Shown here piece by piece: positions 1 through 6,876 of a stretch of DNA of 17,333 nucleotides. The stretch is taken from positions 1-17,333 of the forward strand of contig DALYJJ010000127.1 of NCBI GenBank assembly GCA_031969915.1, read 5' to 3'. The notes under the pieces were generated by a model, which was not told where the DNA came from, did no database searches, and worked only from the letters and a program-made list of their open reading frames with translations. The first letter of the stretch is position 1. Each line of letters starts with the position of its first letter. This DNA comes from DALYJJ01 sp031969915 (GTDB lineage: Bacteria > Acidobacteriota > Terriglobia > Bryobacterales > Bryobacteraceae). A program made the position numbers and the translations under genes.

Positions 1-614
1 CGCTGGGAGACGAGGCGGAAGAGTATATCGGGCCGATTCCGCGGCGCGGGTACCGATTCGCCGCCGCGGCGCCGGCCCCCGTTCCGGCTCCCCCGGCGCG
101 GGAAGCGCGGGCAGGCAAGCGGCTTGCGATGACCGCGGCGCTGGGGGCGGTAGCGCTGGCCGCGCTCGGCTACTATCTGTTTTACGTACCGTCGCGGTAC
201 GTTCCCCAGGGCCGGCAAGCGGCGATCGCCGTGGTTCCTTTCGAGTGCCTGTGCCCGGGGATGGACGGCGAACGGTTCTCGCGCGGGTTGAACGAGGCGA
301 TGGTGGCCGGGCTCTCCCGGCGCGCCGGTGTGCAGGTAGTGTCACCCAGCACGGTGGCACGCTACCGGCGGGTGGGGATGTCGATGGCCTGGATGGGCCG
401 GCTGCTGGGGCTGGAAGTGCTTGTGGAGGGGACGGTGGAACGTCTGGACGGCCGGATGCGGATTACCAGCCGGCTGGTGGATGTCCATACCGGGCGGGTG
501 ATCTGGTCGGAGGCGAAGGAGGAGACGGCCGGCGACCTGGGCCAGGTGCAGTCTTCGGTGGGGAGCGCGGTGGCGGAGGGCGTGGGGAAGTTGTTGGCGG
601 GCGGCCGCTCCTGA
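1..614 (+). CDS. C-terminal part of a CadC-like winged-helix transcriptional regulator (5' end outside window)
   Basis: The reading frame is open from base 3, so the start lies upstream of the window. The first residues (EEYIGPIPRRGYRFAA) match the final beta-hairpin wing of OmpR/PhoB-type DNA-binding domains (Trans_reg_C), where a 'PRRGYRF' ending is typical. A Pro/Ala-rich linker follows, then one transmembrane segment (about bases 130-190) and a soluble domain of about 140 residues beginning IAVVPFECL and containing 'LEVLVEGTVERLDGRMRITSRL'. That domain resembles the FlgO/TolB-like domains that follow winged helices in acidobacterial CadC-like regulators. The layout implies a membrane-bound one-component regulator with its DNA-binding domain inside the cell. 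The ATG at 129 is in frame, but starting there would discard the DNA-binding wing. The signal sensed is unknown. The neighbouring membrane-protein gene and the phased repeats before it are plausible targets. Confidence 0.8.
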   Translation, partial: LGDEAEEYIGPIPRRGYRFAAAAPAPVPAPPAREARAGKRLAMTAALGAVALAALGYYLFYVPSRYVPQGRQAAIAVVPFECLCPGMDGERFSRGLNEAMVAGLSRRAGVQVVSPSTVARYRRVGMSMAWMGRLLGLEVLVEGTVERLDGRMRITSRLVDVHTGRVIWSEAKEETAGDLGQVQSSVGSAVAEGVGKLLAGGRS

Positions 615-644
615 GTTTTCAATCAGATCAGGGTTCGCGAAGGA

Positions 645-685
645 ATTCCGAAACGATTCCGAAGGCGCATTCCGGGCCCTTCCGC
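645..685 (+). promoter_or_regulatory. Four phased TTCCG direct repeats, candidate regulator-binding site
   Basis: The spacer between the regulator and the gene at 703 contains ATTCCG at 645-650, 656-661 and 669-674, and CTTCCG at 680-685. The repeats start 11, 13 and 11 bases apart, close to one helical turn. OmpR/PhoB-type winged helices typically bind direct repeats of about 11 bases, and the upstream gene encodes such a domain. Binding is inference. The last repeat ends 17 bases before the downstream ATG, so bound protein would cover the likely promoter or leader. Confidence 0.35.
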
Positions 686-702
686 GCCATCCTGGCCTCG
701 CT

Positions 703-1491
703 ATGACACACACTTCGCAATGGATTTGGCAGGCAGCCGTGGCGGGCCGTTGGGCCGCGCGGATCGCCGGAACTTTGATGGTTCTCTTCCTGATGGCGTT
801 CGTGGTGGGCGAGGGACCGCCCCCGGTCTGGCGCTTTACCCAGCGTGAACTGGTGACCTTCTTCGGTATGGCGCTGCTCTTCGGCGGACTTGCGGTGGCC
901 TGGTTTCGAGACGTCTGGGGCGGGGTTGCCACCCTGGGCGGGTGGCTCCTGCTCTGGATCGTGATGAGGCGCGTGCCCGCGGACTGGCCCCTGCTGATCC
1001 CGGCCTTGACGGGTGCAGCCCACGTGATCTGCGGGCTGGCGCTGCGGGGCACGCCGCCGCCGGGCGTGGGCGGGCCGTTGAGCGCGACGGCGAAGGCGGC
1101 GGCCACAGGGGCGGGCGCATGCCTGCTGGTTTTCGTTCTGCTGGCGGCGAACGAGATGTTCGGCCAGCCGCCTTTGATGACGGCGCACGGTCCGCTGCCG
1201 GCGCCGCTGGTGGCTACGTGGGCGAGTGACGGCGTCACCTTCACGATCGCGGCGGACGGAACCGCCACGGGCGCCGCAGGCGGCGCCGCCCTGGCGGAAG
1301 GGAGGGTGGTTCGCAACCGGAGTTGGTTTGGAAGCTGGATCGACTGGCGCACGGACTACGCGCTGCGGGGAACCTTGGCCGACGGGCGGCCTGTTTCGTT
1401 CCTGTTCAACCTGGGTGAACGCGATGTGCACGGATCGCTCTCTCTCGGCAGGCCCCCTAAGGTTTATCCGCTGCGGCTCAGCCGCCAATGA
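703..1491 (+). CDS. Membrane protein of unknown function with five N-terminal helices and a C-terminal beta-rich domain
   Basis: This 262-residue protein has five likely transmembrane segments at about residues 20-36, 50-67, 73-88, 97-113 and 134-150. A soluble tail of about 100 residues follows (160-262). The tail has alternating hydrophobic and polar residues and Gly/Asp turns (for example 'ATWASDGVTFTIAADG'), suggesting a small beta-sandwich or barrel-like fold. I do not recognise a named family. It may belong to a DUF of small integral membrane proteins common in Acidobacteriota. The ATG at 703 has no convincing Shine-Dalgarno sequence. It follows the regulator gene by 88 bases on the same strand, so it may be that regulator's target. 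I see no enzymatic motif. Confidence 0.75.
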   Translation: MTHTSQWIWQAAVAGRWAARIAGTLMVLFLMAFVVGEGPPPVWRFTQRELVTFFGMALLFGGLAVAWFRDVWGGVATLGGWLLLWIVMRRVPADWPLLIPALTGAAHVICGLALRGTPPPGVGGPLSATAKAAATGAGACLLVFVLLAANEMFGQPPLMTAHGPLPAPLVATWASDGVTFTIAADGTATGAAGGAALAEGRVVRNRSWFGSWIDWRTDYALRGTLADGRPVSFLFNLGERDVHGSLSLGRPPKVYPLRLSRQ

Positions 1492-1524
1492 ATGTTAGAA
1501 TTGCCGTAAATCGGACAGTGGCGT

Positions 1525-1541
1525 ACCGGTTCCTGGCCGGT
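1525..1541. repeat. Short inverted repeat in the spacer before the carbonic-anhydrase gene
   Basis: ACCGG (1525-1529) and CCGGT (1537-1541) form a five-base inverted repeat around a seven-base loop in the 78-base spacer 1492-1569. There is no following T-run, so it is not an intrinsic terminator. It could be an operator half-site pair or chance in GC-rich DNA. No convincing -35/-10 pair is visible in the spacer. Confidence 0.15.
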
Positions 1542-1557
1542 TGAGCGGCGCTGTCGT

Positions 1558-1563
1558 GGGAGG
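1558..1563 (+). promoter_or_regulatory. Ribosome binding site that fixes a TTG start
   Basis: GGGAGG at 1558-1563 lies six bases before the TTG at 1570. The frame downstream begins with a Lys/Arg-rich stretch and a hydrophobic anchor, as expected of a true N-terminus, so TTG is taken as the start. Confidence 0.6.
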
Positions 1564-1569
1564 CACGAG

Positions 1570-2232
1570 TTGAAGCGAAGAAAAGGGTTGGCCCTACTGG
1601 CCATCCTTGCGGTTTGTGGTTCGGTGGTGTGGTGGTATTGGGGGGACCGGATCGAGTTCGTTCTGGGCGGAGCGATGATCAACGTCGGCTACCGGCTGCA
1701 GGACAAGCTGCACACATTCGATTTCGAGCATCACCAGGACCTGACGCCGCAGCAGGTCTGGGAGGAGTTCGAGGCGCAGAACCGGATGGCGGCTTCGGTG
1801 CGCGAGATGTGGCCGCGTTCGTCGCATCATCCGCTGGTGGCGATGGTGGCGTGCATGGACGCCCGGCTGGACACGAACGAAATTGCCGGTGACACTCGCC
1901 GGTACTACTACGTGCTGCGCCTGGCCGGTTCGGTGATGTCGCCGAAGGAAGAGGACATGCTGGAGCTGGCGATCGCCAACGGCACGAAGCTGGTGGTGTT
2001 CACCACGCATTCCGATTGCGCGGCGGAGAAGGTGAGCAAGGACCCGGCTCGATCCAAAGACTATCCGAACCTGACCCAGGCGATCGGGGAGCGGAAGCTG
2101 CGGTTCGACGAGTTCCTGGCGCGGCCGAACGTACGGGCAAAGGTGGAGAAGGGCGAACTACTGGTGAAGTGGATGCACATCGATACGATTACGGAGCGGG
2201 TGTTGCCGGTGTCGGCGTCGAGCGTTCACTGA
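1570..2232 (+). CDS. Membrane-anchored beta-carbonic-anhydrase-like protein
   Basis: This 220-residue protein begins MKRRKG and then has one hydrophobic segment (about residues 7-24). A positive-inside reading places the rest outside the cytoplasmic membrane. The beta-carbonic anhydrase zinc and catalytic motif CxDxR is present as Cys95-Met-Asp97-Ala-Arg99, and HxxC as His147-Ser-Asp-Cys150. Family members use the two Cys and the His to bind zinc and the Asp-Arg pair in catalysis, interconverting CO2 and bicarbonate. The stretch between the motifs (VLRLAGS, then a helix and 'KLVVFTTHSDC') follows the family order. The 'RNAG' common in classical members is 'RLAG' here, so it is a divergent clade. 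The stop codon directly abuts the convergent response-regulator stop. Given the DAB and SulP genes nearby, a role in supplying CO2 or bicarbonate at the cell surface is plausible but inferred. No secretion-type cleavage site is obvious, so I favour an uncleaved anchor. Confidence 0.8.
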   Translation: MKRRKGLALLAILAVCGSVVWWYWGDRIEFVLGGAMINVGYRLQDKLHTFDFEHHQDLTPQQVWEEFEAQNRMAASVREMWPRSSHHPLVAMVACMDARLDTNEIAGDTRRYYYVLRLAGSVMSPKEEDMLELAIANGTKLVVFTTHSDCAAEKVSKDPARSKDYPNLTQAIGERKLRFDEFLARPNVRAKVEKGELLVKWMHIDTITERVLPVSASSVH

Positions 2233-2877
2233 TCAGTCAATGAGCCCGTTGCGGACGGCGAAGCGGACGAGTTCGCCGGTGCTGTGGAGGTTGAGCTTCT
2301 CCATAATGCGGCCGCGGTGCGCCTCCACGGTATAGACGCTGAGGTTGAGGGCGGCGGCGATCTCTTTATTGGTCTGGCCCTCGCCGATGCGTTGGAGAAC
2401 CTCGCGCTCGCGGCTGCTCAGAAGGTCGATGGGATCGGTGACGTGTTTGCGGTAGTCGGAAAGAACGGCGTCGGACACGGCCGGGCTGAGGAACGCTTCG
2501 CCCCGCGCGACGGCGCGGACCGCCTCAATGAGCGCCGATTCCTCGGAGTCCTTCAGAAGGTAGCCGCGTGCGCCGGCTCTTAGGATTTCGCGCACGTAAA
2601 CCGCATCCTTGTGCATGGAGAGCGCGAGGACGCGAACGCGGGGCGCGTCCTGGGCGATGCGGCGCGTGGCTTCAATGCCGTTCAACTCCGGCATGGTGAC
2701 GTCCATCACGATGACGTCGGGCTGCAGGGATGCGGCGAGTTCCACGGCTTCACGGCCGTTGGAGGCTTCGCCCACAACTTCGAGGTCGGGCTGAGCGGCC
2801 AGGAGCATGCGGAAGCCGCCGCGGACAACGGCGTGGTCATCGGCCAGCAGAATGCGGGTTTTCTTCAGGGTCGTCAT
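2233..2877 (-). CDS. NarL/FixJ-family response regulator of the DAB-linked two-component system
   Basis: This 214-residue protein has an N-terminal receiver domain (about 7-122) with the acidic pocket Asp13-Asp14, phospho-acceptor Asp59 in 'VIVMDVTMPELNG', and the conserved Lys109 in 'GYLLKD'. A C-terminal LuxR-type helix-turn-helix (about 148-210) contains 'LSSREREVLQRIGEGQTNKEIAA' and 'VEAHRGRIMEKL' signatures. It should bind DNA as a dimer once phosphorylated. Its first 41 bases overlap the end of the kinase gene and there is no clear Shine-Dalgarno sequence, so its translation is probably coupled to the kinase. It is the last gene of the dabA-dabB-NuoM/N-like-kinase-regulator cluster. Likely targets are the 9674-9833 divergent promoter region and/or genes elsewhere, but nothing here proves this. 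Confidence 0.93.
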   Translation of the reverse strand: MTTLKKTRILLADDHAVVRGGFRMLLAAQPDLEVVGEASNGREAVELAASLQPDVIVMDVTMPELNGIEATRRIAQDAPRVRVLALSMHKDAVYVREILRAGARGYLLKDSEESALIEAVRAVARGEAFLSPAVSDAVLSDYRKHVTDPIDLLSSREREVLQRIGEGQTNKEIAAALNLSVYTVEAHRGRIMEKLNLHSTGELVRFAVRNGLID

Positions 2878-4174
2878 GCGGAGCGTACACGGCAGGGACC
2901 GTTACATCGATAGTAAGGCCGCCGCCCTCGGGGGTGGAAACGTTCAATTCGCCGCCCGCCTGCCGGGCGCGGGCGCGCATCCCGACCATTCCCAGGCTGG
3001 GACTGGTTCGGACTTCGGGAATCGCCATGCCCCGGCCGTTGTCGGTGATGGCCAGGTGGACGTTGGAGCGCTGGGAGAAGAGACGGATCTGGACGCGTGT
3101 GGCGCCGGAATGGCGGGCGACGTTGGTGAGCGCCTCCTGGGCGATGCGGAAGAGGTGGGTTTCCAGTTCATCGGCGAGGCGCTCGCCGAGGGTCGATTCG
3201 CACTCCACGGCGATACTCGTGCGCAGGGAGAACTTCTCAGCGAGCCAGCGCAAGGCGGCGTCCAGGCCGAAATCGTCGAGCATCACTGGGCGGAGGAGCT
3301 GCGACAACTCCCGGACGTTGGAGATCGCCTCATCAACCAGGTGGATGCAATCGGCGCGGCGATGGCCGGAATCCTCGGGCTTGAGCGCAGTGAGATTGGC
3401 CTTGATCGCGGCCAGCGATTGACCGAGTTCGTCGTGCAGTTCGTGTGAGAAGCGCCGGGCCGCCTCTTCCTGCGAACGGATCATCTGCCAGGACACCTGG
3501 TTGAGTTCGGCGGCCTGCCATTCCATATGGCGGAGCGCGTTGGCGGCCAGGCGGACGGTGAGCGCGGCGCAGAGGAGCGCGAGGACAAACGAAGCGCCGA
3601 GGAGCGTCGAGGACTCGCTGACGAAGCTAAGCGAGCGGCCGGCGAGAACCTGCTCCACGGTAGCGGCGCGCGCGGTGGCGGACTCCACCAGCGCGCGCAC
3701 GTCGCGGAGCACGGCCTCATGGGAGGCAAACAAGAGCTTGCGGGCCTCGACCGAGCGGTCCTGATCCCGGATGAAGGCGCCGGCGCGGGCGGTGAAGGCG
3801 GTGACGGAAGCGCTGAGGCTCCGCCAGCGCGGGGCTTCGGACGTGTTGGCGGCAAGCTGAGCGGCGCGGGCGATGGCGCGGTCGGCCTGGGCGAGGTTCT
3901 CGAGCAGGCGCGATTCGTTGGAGCGCGAGTAGTCGCTGACCAGGTGATGCAGTACGGAAGCGAGGGCCAGTTCCTCGGCCTGCACTTCGTTCAGCAACCG
4001 GGCGACGACGAGTTCCTCGCCCACCAGTTCTTCGGCGTCAGCCTGGATCTCGCGCGTGGTGCGGTTGGCGATAAACACGACCACGCCGAGCAAGAGCAGC
4101 ACGAGAGCGAACCCTACAACGAGAACCCGCAGGACGGTGCGCTCGGTGATGTGCCGCGACCAGAGGAAGTTCAA
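2837..4174 (-). CDS. Sensor histidine kinase (HisKA_3/NarX-type) with a helical extracytoplasmic sensor
   Basis: This 445-residue protein has TM1 at about 16-37, an extracytoplasmic region at about 40-187 that is almost wholly helical (CHASE3 or four-helix-bundle type), TM2 at about 190-212, and a dimerisation/phosphoacceptor box 'RFSHELHDELGQ' with the likely phosphorylated His247. The HATPase_c domain follows: Asn351 in 'QEALTNVARHSG', Asp378 in 'TDNGRGM', and the glycine box 'LGMVGMRARA'. About 18 residues extend past the usual domain end and are encoded in the overlap with the regulator gene. The TTG start at 4174 is four bases after the stop of the NuoM/N-like gene and lacks a Shine-Dalgarno sequence. 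No in-frame ATG occurs before TM1, so coupling to the upstream gene is likely. The ligand is unknown. Operon position suggests CO2/bicarbonate, pH or energy state, but the sequence does not show which. Confidence 0.92.
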   Translation of the reverse strand: MNFLWSRHITERTVLRVLVVGFALVLLLLGVVVFIANRTTREIQADAEELVGEELVVARLLNEVQAEELALASVLHHLVSDYSRSNESRLLENLAQADRAIARAAQLAANTSEAPRWRSLSASVTAFTARAGAFIRDQDRSVEARKLLFASHEAVLRDVRALVESATARAATVEQVLAGRSLSFVSESSTLLGASFVLALLCAALTVRLAANALRHMEWQAAELNQVSWQMIRSQEEAARRFSHELHDELGQSLAAIKANLTALKPEDSGHRRADCIHLVDEAISNVRELSQLLRPVMLDDFGLDAALRWLAEKFSLRTSIAVECESTLGERLADELETHLFRIAQEALTNVARHSGATRVQIRLFSQRSNVHLAITDNGRGMAIPEVRTSPSLGMVGMRARARQAGGELNVSTPEGGGLTIDVTVPAVYAPHDDPEENPHSAGR

Positions 4175-4178
4175 ACCG

Positions 4179-5510
4179 TTAGTTTAGGGCAAGCAGACTG
4201 GCGATGGCCTCCGCGGGCCCGGAGCGCGAGGAGACCACGGCGCTGGGGACGACGCCCGCCAGGATGAGGAACAACACGAGCGCGGTCAGGACCAGGCGCT
4301 CGCCGCGCAAGGCGTCGGGGAAGACGGGGACGCGAGTGGCGCGTTGGCCGAGGAAGAGCGAACTGAACAGGCGGTAGACGTTGATGGCGTTGAGCGCGGT
4401 GGCCAGCGGAAGCGCGACGCCGAGCAGCGGATGGCCCGCCAGCGCGCCGTGAAAGAGTAAGTCCTCCGCGGCGAAGCCGAGAGTGCCGGGGAGTCCGACC
4501 AGCGCCAACCCGCAGATGGCGAAAAAGACCGCCAGGCGGGGGGCGGTGGCGGCAAGGCCGGCGAACTCGGTGTCCCCCAGGCCGGCGCAGCGCTTCTCAA
4601 GGGCGCGGAAGACAATGAGCAGACCCATGGTGGCGGCGGCGACGACCATCCAGGAGGTGAGCGCGCCGGCGATGCCTTCCGCGTTGCGGCTTTCGAGCCC
4701 CGAGAGGATGAAGGACGACTGGCTGATCATGAGCAACGCGAGGGAGCGGCGCGGGCGGCGCTCGCCGAGACCGGCGAAGGCCGCGTAGAGGCCGCTGATG
4801 AGGGCAAGGTTGCTGACGAGCGTGAGGGCATCGCGAGAGTAATCCGGAAGCAGGGGAATGGCCACGCGCGCGATCACGAAGGCGCCCAGGTGGGCGTTGG
4901 CAACGAGGCCGGCGGTGAGCAGGGGTCCGTTCTGGAACGCAGCGACGACCCAGGTATGGAACGGGAAGAGGCCCTTGCGGACCAGGGCGGCGAGCACAAT
5001 GAGGACGAAGGCGGCAAGCGGGGCCGGGCCGAGGAGGGCGAGGCCGGCAGCCAGGAGGATCACCGAAGCAGCCATGGCGGCGGCCGGAAGCAGGCGGCGG
5101 ACCGGCGCGGGCGATTCGGCCGGCCCGCGGCGAACCAACAGCGGAACGGCGGAGAGCGTCCAGCCGGCGAGGAGCACCCAGACGTTGCCGGCGGCGTAGA
5201 CGGTGAGGGTGCCGCTCAACAGGAGGAGGAAATCCCGGTGCGGATCGCGGCGGGGAGAGGCGACGAGAACGCCGAGAGCCAGACATGCATAGAGCAGCAG
5301 CGGCACAGACGAGAGGGCGTCGGCGCGAAGCAGCGGCGCCCCGGGAGACCCAAAGGCGGCGAGCGCCGCGGCGGGCGGAGCTGCGATGAGTGCGGCGGCG
5401 GCACAGGCGGTGGAGAGCAGGGCGGCGGCGATGGCCGCACGGCGATCCAGACCGGGCAGCGCCGCCAGGAGCGGCAGCGCGATGGCGGCGAGCAAAAGGA
5501 TCTCAGGCAT
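4179..5510 (-). CDS. Second antiporter-like (NuoM/NuoN-type) membrane subunit of the DAB cluster
   Basis: This 443-residue, very hydrophobic protein has about 12-14 predicted helices and belongs to the proton-conducting antiporter family (PF00361-like) of complex I, Mrp and DAB. The TM7 lysine motif is seen as Lys179 in 'VRKGLFPFHTW', followed by a helix like that of NuoM/N. An acidic pair Glu349-Asp350 lies near the TM12 position. The TM5 motif, normally a Trp-Glu-Leu, reads 'AGWTLSAVP', with Thr118 where the proton-pathway Glu is expected. The Lys that usually starts TM8 appears as Arg in 'RRSLALLMISQ'. The ATG at 5510 overlaps the dabB stop by eight bases (ATGCCTGA). No other complex I gene is present, so it is probably an extra membrane subunit of a DAB complex, structural or a modified channel. 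A stand-alone antiporter remains possible. Confidence 0.8.
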   Translation of the reverse strand: MPEILLLAAIALPLLAALPGLDRRAAIAAALLSTACAAAALIAAPPAAALAAFGSPGAPLLRADALSSVPLLLYACLALGVLVASPRRDPHRDFLLLLSGTLTVYAAGNVWVLLAGWTLSAVPLLVRRGPAESPAPVRRLLPAAAMAASVILLAAGLALLGPAPLAAFVLIVLAALVRKGLFPFHTWVVAAFQNGPLLTAGLVANAHLGAFVIARVAIPLLPDYSRDALTLVSNLALISGLYAAFAGLGERRPRRSLALLMISQSSFILSGLESRNAEGIAGALTSWMVVAAATMGLLIVFRALEKRCAGLGDTEFAGLAATAPRLAVFFAICGLALVGLPGTLGFAAEDLLFHGALAGHPLLGVALPLATALNAINVYRLFSSLFLGQRATRVPVFPDALRGERLVLTALVLFLILAGVVPSAVVSSRSGPAEAIASLLALN

Positions 5511-6876
5511 CGATGCCTCGCGCGGCGGGCTGGACGCGGCCGGCGCCGGGCCGGGGATGGGGAGTGGAAGGCACGCCGGCTTCGAACGCCGCGCGCGCTT
5601 CGGCGGCGCGGATCAGCGGCCCGGTGACGAAGCGGTCGAGCAGGGTATCGAAGTGGCCGCGGTCGAGCGCCATGCGATAGAGCCATCGCCGGAAGCCGGC
5701 GGGCAGCAAGGCTTCGTAGTGCGCGCCGGTGCGACCCAAATGCCCGCCGGCACCGGCGTGCAGGCGATGGTAGTCGTGCAGCATGGACGGGGCGCGCAGA
5801 AACTGGAGCGTGCGAATCGCGGCGTGGCTGACGGTGTGGATGAGCGCCAACCATTCCAGGCCGAAGCCGGCCTCGACGAAGATGATGCCCACCTGCGCCA
5901 TGGAGGCGTAGGCAAGCGAGGTCTTGGCATCCGGCGCGGCGCGGCCGGAGAGCGTGGCGTGGAGCGCCGAGGCGGCGCCGATGCAAACCACCGCCAGGCG
6001 CATGCCCGGGGCCTGGTCGAGCAAGGGCTGAATGCGGAGCAGCAGATAGGCGCCGAGGTGCACGGAGATGGCACCGTAGAAGATGGCGCTCGAGGGCGTG
6101 GGGCCTTCCATGGCGCGCGGCAACCAGCCGGAGAAGGGGACCTGCGCCGACTTGCCCATGGCGGCGAGCACGAGAAGGCCGGCGGCCAGCGTCGCAATTC
6201 CCTGCCCCACGGCCGAGCTCTGGTTGGGCCAAACGCCGGCGAAGACTTCACCCCAGGTGGCGGTGCCCGCGGCGTGGTGCAGCACGAAGACCCCGATGAG
6301 CAAGCCGAGGTCGCTGATGCGGTAGGTGGCGAACACGCGGAGGGCGTTCTGCACGGGGCTGCGGCGATCGTTGAAGAACGCGATCAGGAGCACCGAGGTA
6401 AGACCTACCAGTTCCCAGCCCCCAATCATGAGGTCGAGCGATCCGGCGGCGAAGGCGAGCAGCGCACCGAAGGTGAACAAGTGGAGCAGCAGGAAGAAAC
6501 GGAAGTAGCCGCGGTCGCGGTGCAGATAGCGCCGGGAGAAGGAGCCGATGAGTCCCCCCAGCAGCGCGGTGAGGGCCATCATGGGCAGCGACAGGCGGTC
6601 CGCGATGAGGGCGAGAGCGAAGTCGTAGTGGCCGACCGAGAACCAGGTGCCCAGCGGCAGCGAGGTCTCGGTGATGCCGGAGGCCCGCATCAGGATGGCA
6701 AGGAGGAACACGGCGGAGAGGGAAACGGAATGGGCGAGGGCGGTGACGCGGGCGAGTGCTCGTTCGCCCGGCGTCCAGCCCGCGAGCCACAGAAATCCGA
6801 GGGCTCCGAAGGCGACGCCCGGGGCGGCAACGATGGTGGCGGCGAGCGCCTGATTGAGGGTCGCGATGTCAGGCAA
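5503..6876 (-). CDS. dabB: DabB: NuoL-like proton-conducting subunit of the DAB inorganic-carbon complex
   Basis: Translated from the TTG at 6876, this is a 457-residue integral membrane protein of the NuoL/MrpA family. Hallmarks are Glu155 in 'GGWELVGLTSVLLI' (TM5), Lys242 in 'MGKSAQVPFSGWLPRAMEGP' (TM7), and Lys318 in 'DAKTSLAYASMAQVG' (TM8), the residues of the proton half-channel. It lacks the long C-terminal lateral helix of NuoL, as DabB proteins do, and ends with a soluble tail of about 65 residues. DabB is known to couple the ion-motive force to CO2 hydration by DabA. The TTG overlaps the dabA stop by eight bases (TTGCCTGA) and has GGAG seven bases upstream. The frame is open further upstream to 7098, but that stretch lies inside dabA and reads as non-membrane, Ser/Pro-rich sequence, so the longer start is rejected. 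Confidence 0.9.
   Translation of the reverse strand: MPDIATLNQALAATIVAAPGVAFGALGFLWLAGWTPGERALARVTALAHSVSLSAVFLLAILMRASGITETSLPLGTWFSVGHYDFALALIADRLSLPMMALTALLGGLIGSFSRRYLHRDRGYFRFFLLLHLFTFGALLAFAAGSLDLMIGGWELVGLTSVLLIAFFNDRRSPVQNALRVFATYRISDLGLLIGVFVLHHAAGTATWGEVFAGVWPNQSSAVGQGIATLAAGLLVLAAMGKSAQVPFSGWLPRAMEGPTPSSAIFYGAISVHLGAYLLLRIQPLLDQAPGMRLAVVCIGAASALHATLSGRAAPDAKTSLAYASMAQVGIIFVEAGFGLEWLALIHTVSHAAIRTLQFLRAPSMLHDYHRLHAGAGGHLGRTGAHYEALLPAGFRRWLYRMALDRGHFDTLLDRFVTGPLIRAAEARAAFEAGVPSTPHPRPGAGRVQPAARGIDA

Noticed and set aside
4179..6876. Part of respiratory complex I (nuoL/nuoM)
   Set aside because: No other nuo gene is present. The cluster starts with DabA and the NuoL-like protein lacks the long C-terminal arm, so a DAB complex fits better.
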